This document shows, in pieces, positions 1 to 10,241 of a DNA stretch of 36,000 nt. The position numbers and the translations under genes were made by a program. Origin of the DNA: Owenia fusiformis (lineage: Eukaryota; Annelida; Polychaeta; Sabellida; Oweniidae); NCBI GenBank assembly GCA_903813345.2, contig CAIIXF020000072.1:1-36000 (forward strand), written 5' to 3'. The notes beneath the pieces were generated by a model. That model saw only the letters and a program-made list of their open reading frames with translations, was not told the origin of the DNA and made no database searches. Each line of letters opens with the position of its first letter. The stretch's first letter is position 1.

Positions 1-280
1 GTTACCTCTATACCCTCCGTAGTGGTATAGCCAATGTAGCTAGCGTAGCCACTGAATGCATGCTCCTAGGCTTACATCCAGACCTTGTTTAGCTGCGTAG
101 CTAGCGTAGCCACCGCATGCATACTCCTTAGATTACCTCTATACACTCTGTGGTAGCGTACCCAGTGTAGCTAGCGGAGCCACTTAATGCATGCTCCTAG
201 GCTTACATCCAGACCTTGTGTAGCCGCGTAGCCAGTGTAGCTAGCGTAACTACCGCATACATTCTCCTAAGGTTACCTCT
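1..280 (+). repeat. End of a preceding higher-order unit (shared B/C tail)
   Basis: This stretch matches the 280 or so bases just before each A- or C-type foldback mark, for example 9923-10204 and 13911-14192. It differs by lacking an AC dinucleotide: the window starts TATACCCTCC where the other copies read TATACACCCTCC. In the complete blocks this sequence is the end of the B/C tail, and C precedes A at 14193, so the DNA upstream of the window is probably another C block. It holds about four monomers and no gene. Confidence 0.85.
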
Positions 281-286
281 ATAGTA

Positions 287-317
287 TATAGAGGGTATAG
301 AGTCTATACCCTCTATA
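287..317. repeat. 31-bp foldback mark 1 (start of A1)
   Basis: The arms TATAGAGGGTATAG (287-300) and CTATACCCTCTATA (304-317) are perfect reverse complements with a 3-nt loop, AGT. Compared with a normal Y monomer, 25 bp has been added inside CTCTATACCCTCTATAG, including an inverted copy of the Y segment. It is the only place in the monomer series where Y sequence runs in the opposite orientation, and it marks block starts. Confidence 0.93.
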
Positions 318-1191
318 GCCGCGTAGCGAGTGTAGCTAGCGTAGCCAACGCATGCATTCTCCTAAGGTTACCTCTATAGCCTCATAGCAAGTGTAGCTAG
401 CGTAGCCACTGCATGCATACTCCTAAGGTTACATCTAGCACTCTGTAGTAGCGTAGCCAATGTAGCTAGCGTAGCCATTGAATGCATGCTCCTGGGCTTA
501 CATCCAGACTCTGTGTAGCAGCGTAGTCAATGTAGCTAGCGTAGCCACTGAATGCATGCTCCTAGGCTTACATCTAGACCCTGTGTAGCAGCGTAGTCTA
601 GTAGCTAGAGTAGCCTCCGAACGCCTGCTCCTAGGCTTACCTAAAGAACCTCTATAGCCGCGTAGCGAGTGTAGCTAGCGTAGTCACCGCATGCATGCTC
701 CTTAGTTTACCTGTATACCCTCTGTAGTGGCGTAGCCAGTGTAGCTAGCGTAGCCACTGAATGCATGCTCCTAGGCTTACATCCAGATCCTGTGTATGTG
801 CGTAGCGAGTGTAGCTAGCGTAGCCACCGCAAGCATGCTCCTTAGGTTACCTCTTTACCCTCTGTACCTGCATAGCCAGTGAAGCTAGCGTAGCCACTGA
901 ATGCATGCTCATAAGCTTACATCCAGACCCTGTGTAGCATCGTAGTCAGTGTAGCTAGAGTAGCCACCGAATGCCTGCTCCTAGGCTTACCTACAGAACC
1001 TCTGTAGCCGCTAAGCGAGTGAAGCTAGCGTAGCCACCGCATGCATGCTCCTAAAGTTACCTCTATACCCTCTATAGCCGCATAGAAGTGTAGCTAGCGT
1101 AGCCACTGCATGCATACTCCTTAGGTTACCTCTAGCACTAATTACTGGCCTAGCCAGTGTAGCTAGCGTAGCCACTGAATGCATGCTCCTG

Positions 1192-2590
1192 GGCTTACAT
1201 CCAGACCCTGTGTAGCAGCGTAGTCAGTATTGCTAGCGTAGCCACTTAATGCATGCTCCTAGGCTTACATCCAGACACTGTGTAGCAGCGTAGTCAGAGT
1301 AGCTACCGTAGCAACTGAATGCCTGCTCCTAGGCTTACATCCAGACCCTGTTTAGCAGCGTAGTCAGTGTAGCTAGCGTAGCCACTGAATGCCTGCTCCT
1401 AGGCTTACATCCAGACCCTGTTTAGCAGCGTAGTGAGTGTACCTAGCGTAGCCATCGCATGCATGCTCCTTAGGTTACCTCTATACCCTCTGTAGTGGTG
1501 TAGCCAGTGTACCTAGCGTAGCTACTGAATGCATGCTACTAGGCTTACATCCAGACACTGTGTACCTGCGTAGTCAGTGTAGCTAGCGTCGCCACCGAAT
1601 GCATGCTCCTTGGCTTACATCAAGACCCTGTGTAGCAGCGTAGTCAGTGTAGCTAGCGTAACCACCAAATGCATGCTTCTAAGCTTACTTCCAGACCCTT
1701 TGTAGCGGCGTAGACAGTGTAGCAAGACCCTCTGTAGACAAGTAGCGTGTGCAGCTAGCGTAGACACCGCATGCATGCTCTTAGTTTACCTGTATACCCT
1801 CTGTAGTGGCGTAGCCAGTGTAGCATGCCCCTAGGCTTACATCCAGACCCTTTTAAGCCGCGTAGCTAGTGTAGCTAGCGTAGCCACCACATGCATGCTC
1901 CTTAGGTTACCTCAATACCCTCTGTAGTGGTATAGCCAATGTAGCTAGCGTAGCCACTTAATGCATGCTCCTAGGCTTACATCCAGACCCTGTGTAGCAG
2001 CGTAGTCAGAGTAGCTACCGTAGCAACTGAATGCCTGCTCCTAGGCTTACATCCAGACCCTGTGTAGCAGCGTAGTCAGAGTAGCTAGCCATTGAATGCA
2101 TGCTCCTAGGCTTACATCCAGACCCTGATTAGCTGCGTAGCTAGTGTAGCTAGCGTAGCCACCGCATGCATGGTCCTTAGGTTACCTCTATACCCTCCGT
2201 CGTGGTATATCCAATGTAGCTAGTGTAGCCACTGAATGCATGCTCCTAGGCTTACATCCAGACCCTGTGTAGCAGCGTAGTCAGTATTGCTAGCGTAGCC
2301 ACTTAATGCATGCTCCTAGGCTTACATCCAGACACTGTGTAGCAGCGTAGTCAGAGTAGCTACCGTAGCAACTGAATGCCTGCTCCTAGGCTTACATCCA
2401 GACCCTGTTTAGCAGCGTAGTCAGTGTAGCTAGCGTAGCCACTGAATGCCTGCTCCTAGGCTTACATCCAGACCCTGTTTAGCAGCGTAGTGAGTGTACC
2501 TAGCGTAGCCATCGCATGCATGCTCCTTAGGTTACCTCTATACCCTCTGTAGTGGTGTAGCCAGTGTACCTAGCGTAGCTACTGAATGCA
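1192..2590 (+). repeat. ~342-bp segment present twice in A (offset 1,057)
   Basis: 1192-1533 is repeated at 2249-2590. It comprises about five monomers with recognisable variants in the same order: CAGTATTGCTAGC, CAGAGTAGCTACCGTAGC, two TGTTTAGCAGC monomers, and the Y monomer with GTACCTAGCGTAGCTACTG. Between the copies lie fused monomers (around 1723-1770, with GTAGACAAGTAGCGTGTGC) and an X monomer truncated to AGAGTAGCTAGCC near 2080. The same arrangement recurs in A2 and A3. Confidence 0.8.
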
Positions 2591-3387
2591 TGCTCCTAGG
2601 CTTACATCCAGACCCTGATTAGCTGCGTAGCTAGTGTAGCTAGCGTAGCCACCGCATGCATGGTCCTTAGGTTACCTCTATACCCTCCGTCGTGGTATAT
2701 CCAATGTAGCTAGTGTAGCCACTGAATGCATGCTCCTAGGCTTACATCCAGACCCTGTGTAGCAGCGTAGTCAGTGTAGCTAGCCACTGAATGCATGCTC
2801 CTAGGCTTACATCCAGACCCTGTTTAGCTGCGTAGCTAGTGTAGCTAGCGTAGCCACCGCATGCATGGTCCTTAGGTTACCTCTATACCCTCCGTCGTGG
2901 TATATCCAATGTAGCTAGTGTAGCCACTGAATGCATGCTCCTAGGCTTACATCCAGACCCTGTGTAGCAGCGTAGTCAGTGTAGCTAGCCACTGAATGCA
3001 TGCTCCTAGGCTTACATCCAGACCCTGTTTAGCTGCGTAGCTAGTGTAGCTAGCGTAGCCACCGCATGCATGGTCCTTAGGTTACCTCTATACCCTCCGT
3101 CGTGGTATATCCAATGTAGCTAGTGTAGCCACTGAATGCATGCTCCTAGGCTTACATCCAGACCCTGTGTAGCAGCGTAGTCAGTGTAGCTAGCCACTGA
3201 ATGCATGCTCCTAGGCTTACATCCAGACCCTGTTTAGCTGCGTAGCTAGTGTAGCTAGCGTAGCCACCGCATGCATGGTCCTTAGGTTACCTCTATACCC
3301 TCCGTCGTGGTATATCCAATGTAGCTAGTGTAGCCACTGAATGCATGCTCCTAGGCTTACATCTAGACCCTGTGTAGCAGCGTAGTC
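2583..3387 (+). repeat. 205-bp trimer array in A1 (~3.9 copies)
   Basis: The diagnostic CATGGTCCTTAGG (normally CATGCTCCTTAGG) recurs at 2661, 2866, 3071 and 3276 (position of its T), exactly 205 bp apart. Each unit is three monomers, one of them shortened because GCGTAGC is missing: GTGTAGCTAGCCACTG. An earlier CATGGTCC at 2171 lies 490 bp before the array and is probably its source or a relic. The units are nearly identical, so the trimer amplified more recently than the surrounding monomers. Confidence 0.9.
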
Positions 3388-3840
3388 TAGTAGCTAGAGT
3401 AGCCTCCGAACGCCTGCTCCTAGGCTTACCTCAAGAACCTCTGTAGTCGCGTAGCCAGTTTAGCTAGCGTAGTCAGCGCATGCATGCTCCTTAGTTTACC
3501 TGTATACCCTCTTTAGTGGCGTAAGCCAGTGTAGTTTGCGAAGCCAATGAATGCATGCTCCTAAGCTTACTTCCAGACCCTTTGTAGCGGCGTAGACAGT
3601 GTAGCTAGCGTAGCCACTGCATGCATGCTCCAAAGGTTACTTCTATACCCTCAGTAGTCGCGTAGCGAGTGTAGCTAGCGTAGCCACCGCATGCATACTC
3701 ATTAGGTTATCTCTATACACTCTAAAGTGGCGTAGCCGGTGTAGCGCTAGCGTAGCCACTGAATGCATGCATGCTCCCATGCTCCAGACCCTGTGTAGCA
3801 GTGTAGTCAGTGTAGCTAGCGTAACCACCGAATGCATGCT

Positions 3841-4292
3841 CCTAGGCTTACCTTAAGAACCTCTGTAACCGCGTAGCGAGTTTAGCTAGCGTAGCCACCG
3901 CCACCTTTATACCCTCTGTAGTGGTGTAGCCAGTGTAGCTTGAGTAGCCAATGAATGCATGCTCCTAAGCTTACTTCCAGACCCTTTGTAGTGGCGTAGC
4001 CAGTGTAGCTAGCGTAGCCACTGAATGCATGCTCTTAACTTACATCCAGACCCTGTGTAGTAACGTAGTCAGAGTAGCTAGATTAGACTCCGAATGCCTG
4101 CTCCTAGGCTTACCTTAAGAACCTCTGTAACCGCGTAGCGAGTTTAGCTAGCGTAGCCACCGCCACCTTTATACCCTCTGTAGTGTTGTAGCCAGTGTAG
4201 CTTGTGTAGCCAATGAATGCATGCTCCTAAGCTTACTTCCAGACCCTTTGTAGCGGCGTAGGCACTGTAGCTAGCGTAGCCACTGCATGCAT
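3841..4292 (+). repeat. ~190-bp segment twice in A (offset 262)
   Basis: 3841-4030 recurs at 4103-4292. Both begin CTTACCTTAAGAACCTCTG and include a shortened monomer with CACCGCCACCTTTATACCC, in which the usual GCATGCATGCTCC is missing. A third shortened monomer of this kind lies near 5304-5370. In A2 the equivalent of the first copy has the 5-bp TAGTG gain at 17831-17843. The same pair occurs from about 17754 in A2 and from about 33598 in A3. Confidence 0.8.
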
Positions 4293-5085
4293 GCTCCAAA
4301 GGTTACTTCTATACCCTCAGTAGTCGCGTAGCGAGTGTAGCTAGCGTAGCCACCGCATGCATACTCATTAGGTCACCTCTATACATTCTGTAGTGGCGTA
4401 GCCATTGTAGCTAGCGTAGCCACCACATGCTGCCTCCAAAGGTTCTATACCCTCTGTAGTCGCGTAGCCAGTTTAGCTAGCTAGCCACTGAATGCATGCT
4501 CCTAGGCTTACATCCAGACCCTGTTTAGCTGCGTAGCTAGTGTAGCTAGCGTAGCCACCGCATGCATGCTCCTTAGGTTACCTCTATACCCAAGTAGTTG
4601 CTTAGCCACTAAATGCATGCTCCTAGGCTTACCTCCAGAACCTATGTAGCCGCGTAGGGAGTATAGCTAGCGTAGACACCGCATGCATGCTCCTTAGTTT
4701 ATCCGTATACCCCCCGTAGTGGCGTAGCCAGTATAGCTAGCGTAGCCACTTAATGCATGCTCCTAGGCTTACATCCAGACCCTGTGTAGCAGCGTAGTCA
4801 GAGTAGCTACCGTAGCAACTGAATGCATGCTCCTAGGCTTACATCCAGACCCTGTGTAGCTGCATAGTCAGTGAAGCTAGCGTGGCCACTGAATGCATGC
4901 TTGTAAGCTTACATCCAGACCCTGTGTAGCATCGTAGACGGTGTAGCTAGAGTAGCCACCGAATGCCTGCTCCTAGGCTTACCTATAGAACCTCTGTAGC
5001 CGCTTAGCGAGTGAAGCTAGCGTAGCCACCGCATGCATGCTCCTTAGGTTACCTCTATACCCAAGTAGTTGCTTAGCCACTAAAT

Positions 5086-6757
5086 GCATGCTCTTAGGCT
5101 TACATCCAGACCCTCTGCATATCCAGTGTATACTTGCATGTAGTCGCCACTGCATGCCTGCTCCTAGGCTTACCTCCAGTACCTATGTAGCAGCGTTGTC
5201 AGTGTAGCTAGCGTAGCCACTGCATGCTCCCATGCTCCAGACCCTGTGTAGCAGTGTAGTCAGTGTAGCTAGCGTAACCACCGAATGCATCCTCCTAGGC
5301 TTACCTTAAGAACCTCTGTAACCGCGTAGCGAGTTTAGCTAGCGTAGCCACCGCCACCTTTATACCCTCTGTAGTGTTGTAGCCAGTGTAGCTAGCGTAG
5401 CCACTGCATGCATGCTCCAAAGGTTACTTCTATACCCTCAGTAGTCGCGTAGCAAGTGTAGCTAGCGTAGCCACTGCATGCATACTCCTAAGGTTACCTC
5501 TAGCACCCTGTAGTGACGTAGCCAGTGTAGCTAGCTAGCGTAGCCACTGAATGCATGCTCCTGGGCTTACATCCAGACCCTGTGTAGCAGTGTAGTCAGT
5601 GTAGCTAGCGTAGCCACTGAATGCATGCTCCTAGGCTTACATTCAGACCCTGTTTAGCAGCGTAGTCAGTGTAGCTAGCGTAGCCACCGCATGCATGCTC
5701 CTTAGGTTACCTCTATACCCTCCGTAGTGGTATAGCCAATGTAGCTAGCGTAGCCACTGAATGCATGCTCCTAGGCTTACATCCAGACCCTGTGTAGTAG
5801 CGTAGTCAGAGCATACTCATAAGGTTACCATCCTAGGCTTACATCTAGACACTGTGTAGCAGCGTAGTCTAGTAGCTAGTGTAGCCTCCGAACGCCTGCT
5901 CCTAGGCTTACCTCAAGAACCTCTGTAGCCGCGTAGCGAGTGTAACTAGCGTAGCCACCTCATGCATGCTCCTTAGGTTACCTCTATACCCTCTGTACCC
6001 GCGTAGCCAGTGAAGCTAGCGTAGCCACTGAATGCATGCTCATAAGCTTACATCCAGACCCTGTGTGGCATCGTAGTCAGTGTAGCTAGAGTGGCCACCG
6101 AATGCCTGCTTCTGGGCTTACATCCAGACCCTGTGTAGTAGCGTAGTCAGTGTAGCTAGCGTAGCCACTGAATGCATGCTCCTAGGCTTACATCCAGACC
6201 CTGTGTAGCAGCGTAGTCAGTGTAGCTAGCGTAACCACCGAATGCATGCTCCTAGGCTTACATCCAGACCCTGTGTATGCGCATAGCGAGTGTACCTAGC
6301 GTAGCCACCGCATGCATACTCCTTAGGTTACCTCTATACCCTCTGTAGTGGTGTAGCCAGTTTAGCTAGCGTAGCCACAACATGCTGCCTCCAAAGGTTC
6401 TATACCCTCTGTAATCGCGTAGTGAGTGTAGCTAGCGTATGCACAGCATGCATTCACCTAAGGTTCGCAGTCGCGTGGCCATTGTAGCTAGCGTAGCCAC
6501 TGAATGCATGCTCCTAGGCTTACCTCAAGAACCTCTGTAGCCGCGTTGCTAGTGTAAATAGCGTAGCCACCGCATGCGTGCTCCTTAGGTTACCTCTATA
6601 CCCTCTGTAGCCACTAAAATGCATGCTCTTAGGCTTACATCAAGACCCTCTGCATATCCAGTGTATACTTGCATGTAGTCGCCACTGCATGCCTGCTCCT
6701 AGGCTTACCTCCAGTACCTATGTAGCAGCGTTGTCAGTGTAGCTAGCGTAGCCACTG
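5086..6757 (+). repeat. Divergent 137-bp segment present twice in A (offset 1,535)
   Basis: 5086-5222 recurs at 6621-6757. It contains the most divergent monomer of the window: CTCTGCATATCCAGTGTATACTTGCATG replaces the usual GTAGC-rich middle, followed by TAGTCGCCACTGCATGCC. The following monomer has GCGTTGTCAGTG. Because both copies share the odd bases, they derive from one divergent ancestor copied within A. The region between is ordinary monomers apart from a scrambled short one at about 5804-5850 (GAGCATACTCATAAGG, then TTACCATCCTAGG). Confidence 0.78.
6116..6185 (+). repeat. Type-X monomer, reference example (70 bp)
   Basis: This is a clean example of the commoner monomer. The next monomer begins with the same GCTTACATCC at 6186 and runs to 6255, which fixes the period at exactly 70 bp. 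It contains three consecutive related nonamers at 6143-6169 (GTAGTCAGT, GTAGCTAGC, GTAGCCACT), then GAATGCATGC and CTCCTAG. GCTAGC, ATGCAT, GCATGC and CCTAGG (the last spanning the junction to the next monomer) are all palindromic hexamers, giving four self-complementary sites per 70 bp. CAGTG and CACTG form short inverted arms around the GTAGCTAGC core. Confidence 0.93.
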
Positions 6758-7778
6758 AATGCATGTTCCTAGGCTTACATCCAGACCCTGTGTATGCACG
6801 TAGCGAATGTAGCTAGCGTAACCACCGCATGCATGCTCCTAAGGTTACCTTTATACCCTCTGTACCCGCTGAGCCAGTGAAGCTAGCGTAGCCACTGAAT
6901 GCATGCTCGTAAGCTTACATCCAGACCCTGTGTAACATCGTAGTCAGTGTAGTTAGAGTAGCCACCGAATGCCTGCTCCAAGGTTTACCTACAGAACCTC
7001 TGTAGCCGCTTAGCGAGTGAAGCTAGCGTAGCCACCGCATGCATTCTCCTAAGGTTACCTCTATACCCTCTGTAGTGGTATAGTCAATGTAGCTAGCGTA
7101 GCCACTGAATGTATGCTCCTAGGCGTACATCCAGACCCTGTTTAGCACAGATCCTGTGTAGCAGCGTAGTCATTGTAGCTAGAGTAGCCACCGAATGCCT
7201 GCTCCTAGGCTTACCTATAGAACCCCTGTAGCCGCTAAGCGAGTGAAGCTAGCGTAGCCACCGCATGCATGCTCCTAGACTTACCTCCAGAACCTATGTA
7301 GCTGCGTAGCGAGTGTAGCTAGCGTAGCCACCGCATGCATTCTCCTAAGGTTACCTCTATACCCTCTATAGCCGAATAGCAAGTGTAGCTAGCGTAGCCA
7401 CTGAATGCATGAACCTAGGCTTACATCCAGACCCTGTGTACCACCATAGCAGCGTAGTCAGTGTTGCTAGCGTAACACTGAATGCATGCTCCTAGGCTTA
7501 CATCCAGACCCTTTTAAGCCGCGTAGCTAGCGTAGCTACTGCATACATTCTCCTAAGCCTTTATACCCTCTGTAGCCGCGTAGCAAGTGTAGCTAGCGTA
7601 GCCACCGCATGCATACTCCTTAGATTACCTCTATACACTCTGTGGTAGCGTGCCCAGTGTAGCTAGCGGAGCCACTTAATGCATGCTCCTAGGCTTACAT
7701 CCAGACCTTGTGTAGCCGCGTAGCCAGTGTAGCTAGCGTAGCTACCGCATACATTCTCCTAAGGTTACCTCTATAGTA

Positions 7779-7809
7779 TATAGAGGGTATAGAGTCTATA
7801 CCCTCTATA
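7779..7809. repeat. 31-bp foldback mark 2 (start of B1)
   Basis: The foldback is identical to the one at 287-317. The bases around it differ from A and C marks (GCTACCGC upstream, TAGTGTAGCC downstream), so it identifies B-type units. Confidence 0.93.
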
Positions 7810-9330
7810 GCCGCGTAGCGAGTGTAGCTAGTGTAGCCAACGCATGCATTCTCCTAAGGTTACCTCTATAGCCTCATAGCAAGTGTAGCTAGCGTAGCCA
7901 CTGCATGCATACTCCTAAGGTTACATCTAGCACTCTGTAGTAGCGTAGCCAATGTAGCTAGCGTAGCCATTGAATGCATGCTCCTGGGCTTACATCCAGA
8001 CTCTGTGTAGCAGCGTAGTCAATGTAGCTAGCGTAGCCACTGAATGCATGCTCCTAGGCTTACATCTAGACCCTGTGTAGCAGCGTAGTCTAGTAGCTAG
8101 AGTAGCCTCCGAACGCCTGCTCCTAGGCTTACCTAAAGAACCTCTATAGCCGCGTAGCGAGTGTAGCTAGCGTAGTCACCGCATGCATGCTCCTTAGTTT
8201 ACCTGTATACCCTCTGTAGTGGCGTAGCCAGTGTAGCTAGCGTAGCCACTGAATGCATGCTCCTAGGCTTACATCCAGATCCTGTGTATGCGCGTAGCGA
8301 GTGTAGCTAGCGTAGCCACCGCAAGCATGCTCCTTAGGTTACCTCTTTACCCTCTGTACCCGCATAGCCAGTGAAGCTAGCGTAGCCACTGAATGCATGC
8401 TCATAAGCTTACATCCAGACCCTGTGTAGCATCGTAGTCAGTGTAGCTAGAGTAGCCACCGAATGCCTGCTCCTAGGCTTACCTACAGAACCTCTGTAGC
8501 CGCTAAGCGAGTGAAGCTAGCGTAGCCACCGCATGCATGCTCCTTAGGTTACCTCTATACCCAAGTAGTTGCTTAGCCACTAAATGCATGCTCCTAGGCT
8601 TACCTCCAGAGCCTATGTAGCCGCGTAGCGAGTGTAACTAGCGTAACCACCGCATGCATGCTCCTAAAATTACCTCTATACCCTCTATAGCCGCATAGAA
8701 GTGTAGCTAGCGTAGCCTATGCATGCATACTCCTTAGGTTACCTCTAGCACTAATTACTGGCGTAGCCAGTGTAGCTAGCGTAGCCACTGAATGCATGCT
8801 CCTGGGCTTACATCCAGACCCTGTGTAGCAGCGTAGTCAGTGTAGTTAGCGTAGCCACTGAATGCATGCTCCTAGGCTTACATCCAGACCTTGTTTAGCT
8901 GCGTAGCTAGTGTAGCTAGCGTAGCCACCTCATGCATGCTCCTTAGTTTACCTGTATATCCTCTGTAGTGGCGTAGATAGCGTAGCCACTGAATGCATGC
9001 TCCTGGGCTTACATCAAGACCCTCTGTAGCCAAGTAGCGAGTGCAGCTTAGTTTACCCGTATACCCCCCGTAGTGGCGTAGCCAGTATAGCTAGCGTAGC
9101 CACTTAATGCATGCTCCTAGGCTTACATCCAGACACTGTGTAGCAGTGTAGTCAGAGTAGCTACCGTAGCAACTGAATGCCTGCTCCTAGGCTTACATCC
9201 AGACCCTGTTTAGCAGCGTAGTCAGTGTAGCTAGCGTAGCCACTGAATGCCTGCTCCTAGGCTTACATCCAGACCCTGTTAAGCAGCGTAGTGAGTGTAC
9301 CTAGCGTAGCCATCGCATGCATGCTCCTTA

Positions 9331-9609
9331 GGTTACCTCTATACCCTCTGTAGTGGTGTAGCCAGTGTACCTAGCGTAGCTACTGAATGCATGCTACTAG
9401 GCTTACATCCAGACACTGTGTACCTGCGTAGTCAGTGTAGCTAGCGTCGCCACCGAATGCATGCTCCTTAGGTTACCTCTATACCCTCTGTAGTGGTGTA
9501 GCCAGTGTACCTAGCGTAGCTACTGAATGCATGCTACTAGGCTTACATCCAGACACTGTGTACCTGCGTAGTCAGTGTAGCTAGCGTCGCCACCGAATGC
9601 ATGCTCCTT
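9331..9609 (+). repeat. Tandem doubling of a 140-bp Y-X dimer in the B1 tail
   Basis: GGTTACCTCTATACCC starts at 9331 and again at 9471, and the two 140-bp units read the same until the last bases, where the second ends CTCCTTGG. Each has the rare variants GTACCTAGCGTAGCTACTG, CATGCTACTAGG and GTCGCCACCG. The A head has only one such dimer (near 1474), so the doubling is specific to the B/C tail. Confidence 0.88.
9332..9400 (+). repeat. Type-Y monomer, reference example (69 bp)
   Basis: This is an example of the second monomer family. It starts GTTACCTCTATACCC and has GTAGTGGTGTAGCC where X has GTAGCAGCGTAGTC. It keeps the nonamer-like core, here with the GTACCTAGC variant, and ends in CATGCTACTAG. 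It is followed directly by an X-type monomer at 9401-9471. X and Y often alternate, so the local period over much of the window is a dimer of about 139-140 bp. The pyrimidine-rich CTATACCCTCT segment is specific to Y and is the source of the inverted arm in the 31-bp foldback marks. Confidence 0.9.
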
Positions 9610-10210
9610 GGCTTACATCAAGACCCTGTGTAGCAGCGTAGTCAGTGTAGCTAGCGTAGCCACCAAATGCATGCTTCTAAGCTTACTTCCAGACCCTTTG
9701 TAGCGGCGTAGACAGTGTAGCAAGACCCTCTGTAGACAAGTAGCGTGTGCAGCTAGCGTAGACACCGCATGCATGCTCTTAGTTTACCTGTATACCCTCT
9801 GTAGTGGCGTAGCCAGTGTACCTAGCGTAGCTACTGAATGCATGCTACTAGGCTTACATCCAGACCTTGTTTAGCTGCGTAGCTAGTGTAGCTAGCGTAG
9901 CCACCGCATGCATGCTCCTTAGGTTACCTCTATACACCCTCCGTAGTGGTATAGCCAATGTAGCTAGCGTAGCCACTGAATGCATGCTCCTAGGCTTACA
10001 TCCAGACCTTGTTTAGCTGCGTAGCTAGCGTAGCCACCGCATGCATACTCCTTAGATTACCTCTATACACTCTGTGGTAGCGTACCCAGTGTAGCTAGCG
10101 GAGCCACTTAATGCATGCTCCTAGGCTTACATCCAGACCTTGTGTAGCCGCGTAGCCAGTGTAGCTAGCGTAACTACCGCATACATTCTCCTAAGGTTAC
10201 CTCTATAGTA

Positions 10211-10241
10211 TATAGAGGGTATAGAGTCTATACCCTCTATA
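10211..10241. repeat. 31-bp foldback mark 3 (start of C1)
   Basis: Identical 14-bp arms and AGT loop, with A/C-type flanks. Confidence 0.93.

Larger units (their letters stand above)
281..7772 (+). repeat. Higher-order block A, copy 1 (7,492 bp)
   Basis: Block A begins at the first foldback mark and ends before the second. About 108 monomers. The head (281 to about 1823) is almost the same as the head of block C at 10205-11747, offset 9,924. The rest is private to A. It includes a segment at 1192-1533 copied at 2249-2590, a 205-bp trimer array (2583-3387), a duplicated 190-bp segment (3841-4030 and 4103-4292), a 146-bp-plus segment near 3571 repeated near 4237 (offset 666), and a divergent segment at 5086-5222 copied at 6621-6757. 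The block recurs at 14193 and 30039 with very few changes, so these irregularities are fixed parts of the higher-order unit. No gene is visible. Confidence 0.93.
7773..10204 (+). repeat. Higher-order block B, copy 1 (2,432 bp)
   Basis: Block B starts at a foldback mark with two diagnostic neighbours: GTAGCTACCGCATAC before it (A and C have GTAACTACCGCATAC) and AGTGTAGCTAGTGTAGCC after it (A and C have TAGCG there). Its head resembles the A/C head but carries about 137 extra bases (about two monomers) near 8540-8680, including CCCAAGTAGTTGCTTAGCC. From about 8787 to its end it is the tail shared with C (12775-14192, offset 3,988). The tail contains a tandemly doubled 140-bp dimer (9331-9609). 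The second copy, 21690-24121, has the same length and I saw no difference by eye. Confidence 0.92.

Noticed and set aside
281-300. TATA-box promoter in TATAGTATATAG
   Set aside because: The match is to a short AT-rich motif only and no transcript or gene is visible downstream. It is mentioned as a possibility in the findings but not called.
287-317. Intrinsic transcription terminator
   Set aside because: The stem is AT-rich, has no following T-run on either strand, and there is no gene upstream. It is better explained as an inverted copy of Y-monomer sequence.
3643-3837. A 64-codon open frame on the minus strand, repeated exactly at 17555-17749 and 33400-33594
   Set aside because: It is the translation of about three monomers. 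Its residues follow the 9-bp period (repeating ATL-type triplets), it has no recognisable domain, and it is open only because this part of A has local indels. Its three identical copies follow from the 13.9-kb repeat and are not evidence of selection.
6116-6185. CENP-B box
   Set aside because: I found no segment with the spaced TTCG and CGGGA cores of the 17-bp box in either monomer type.
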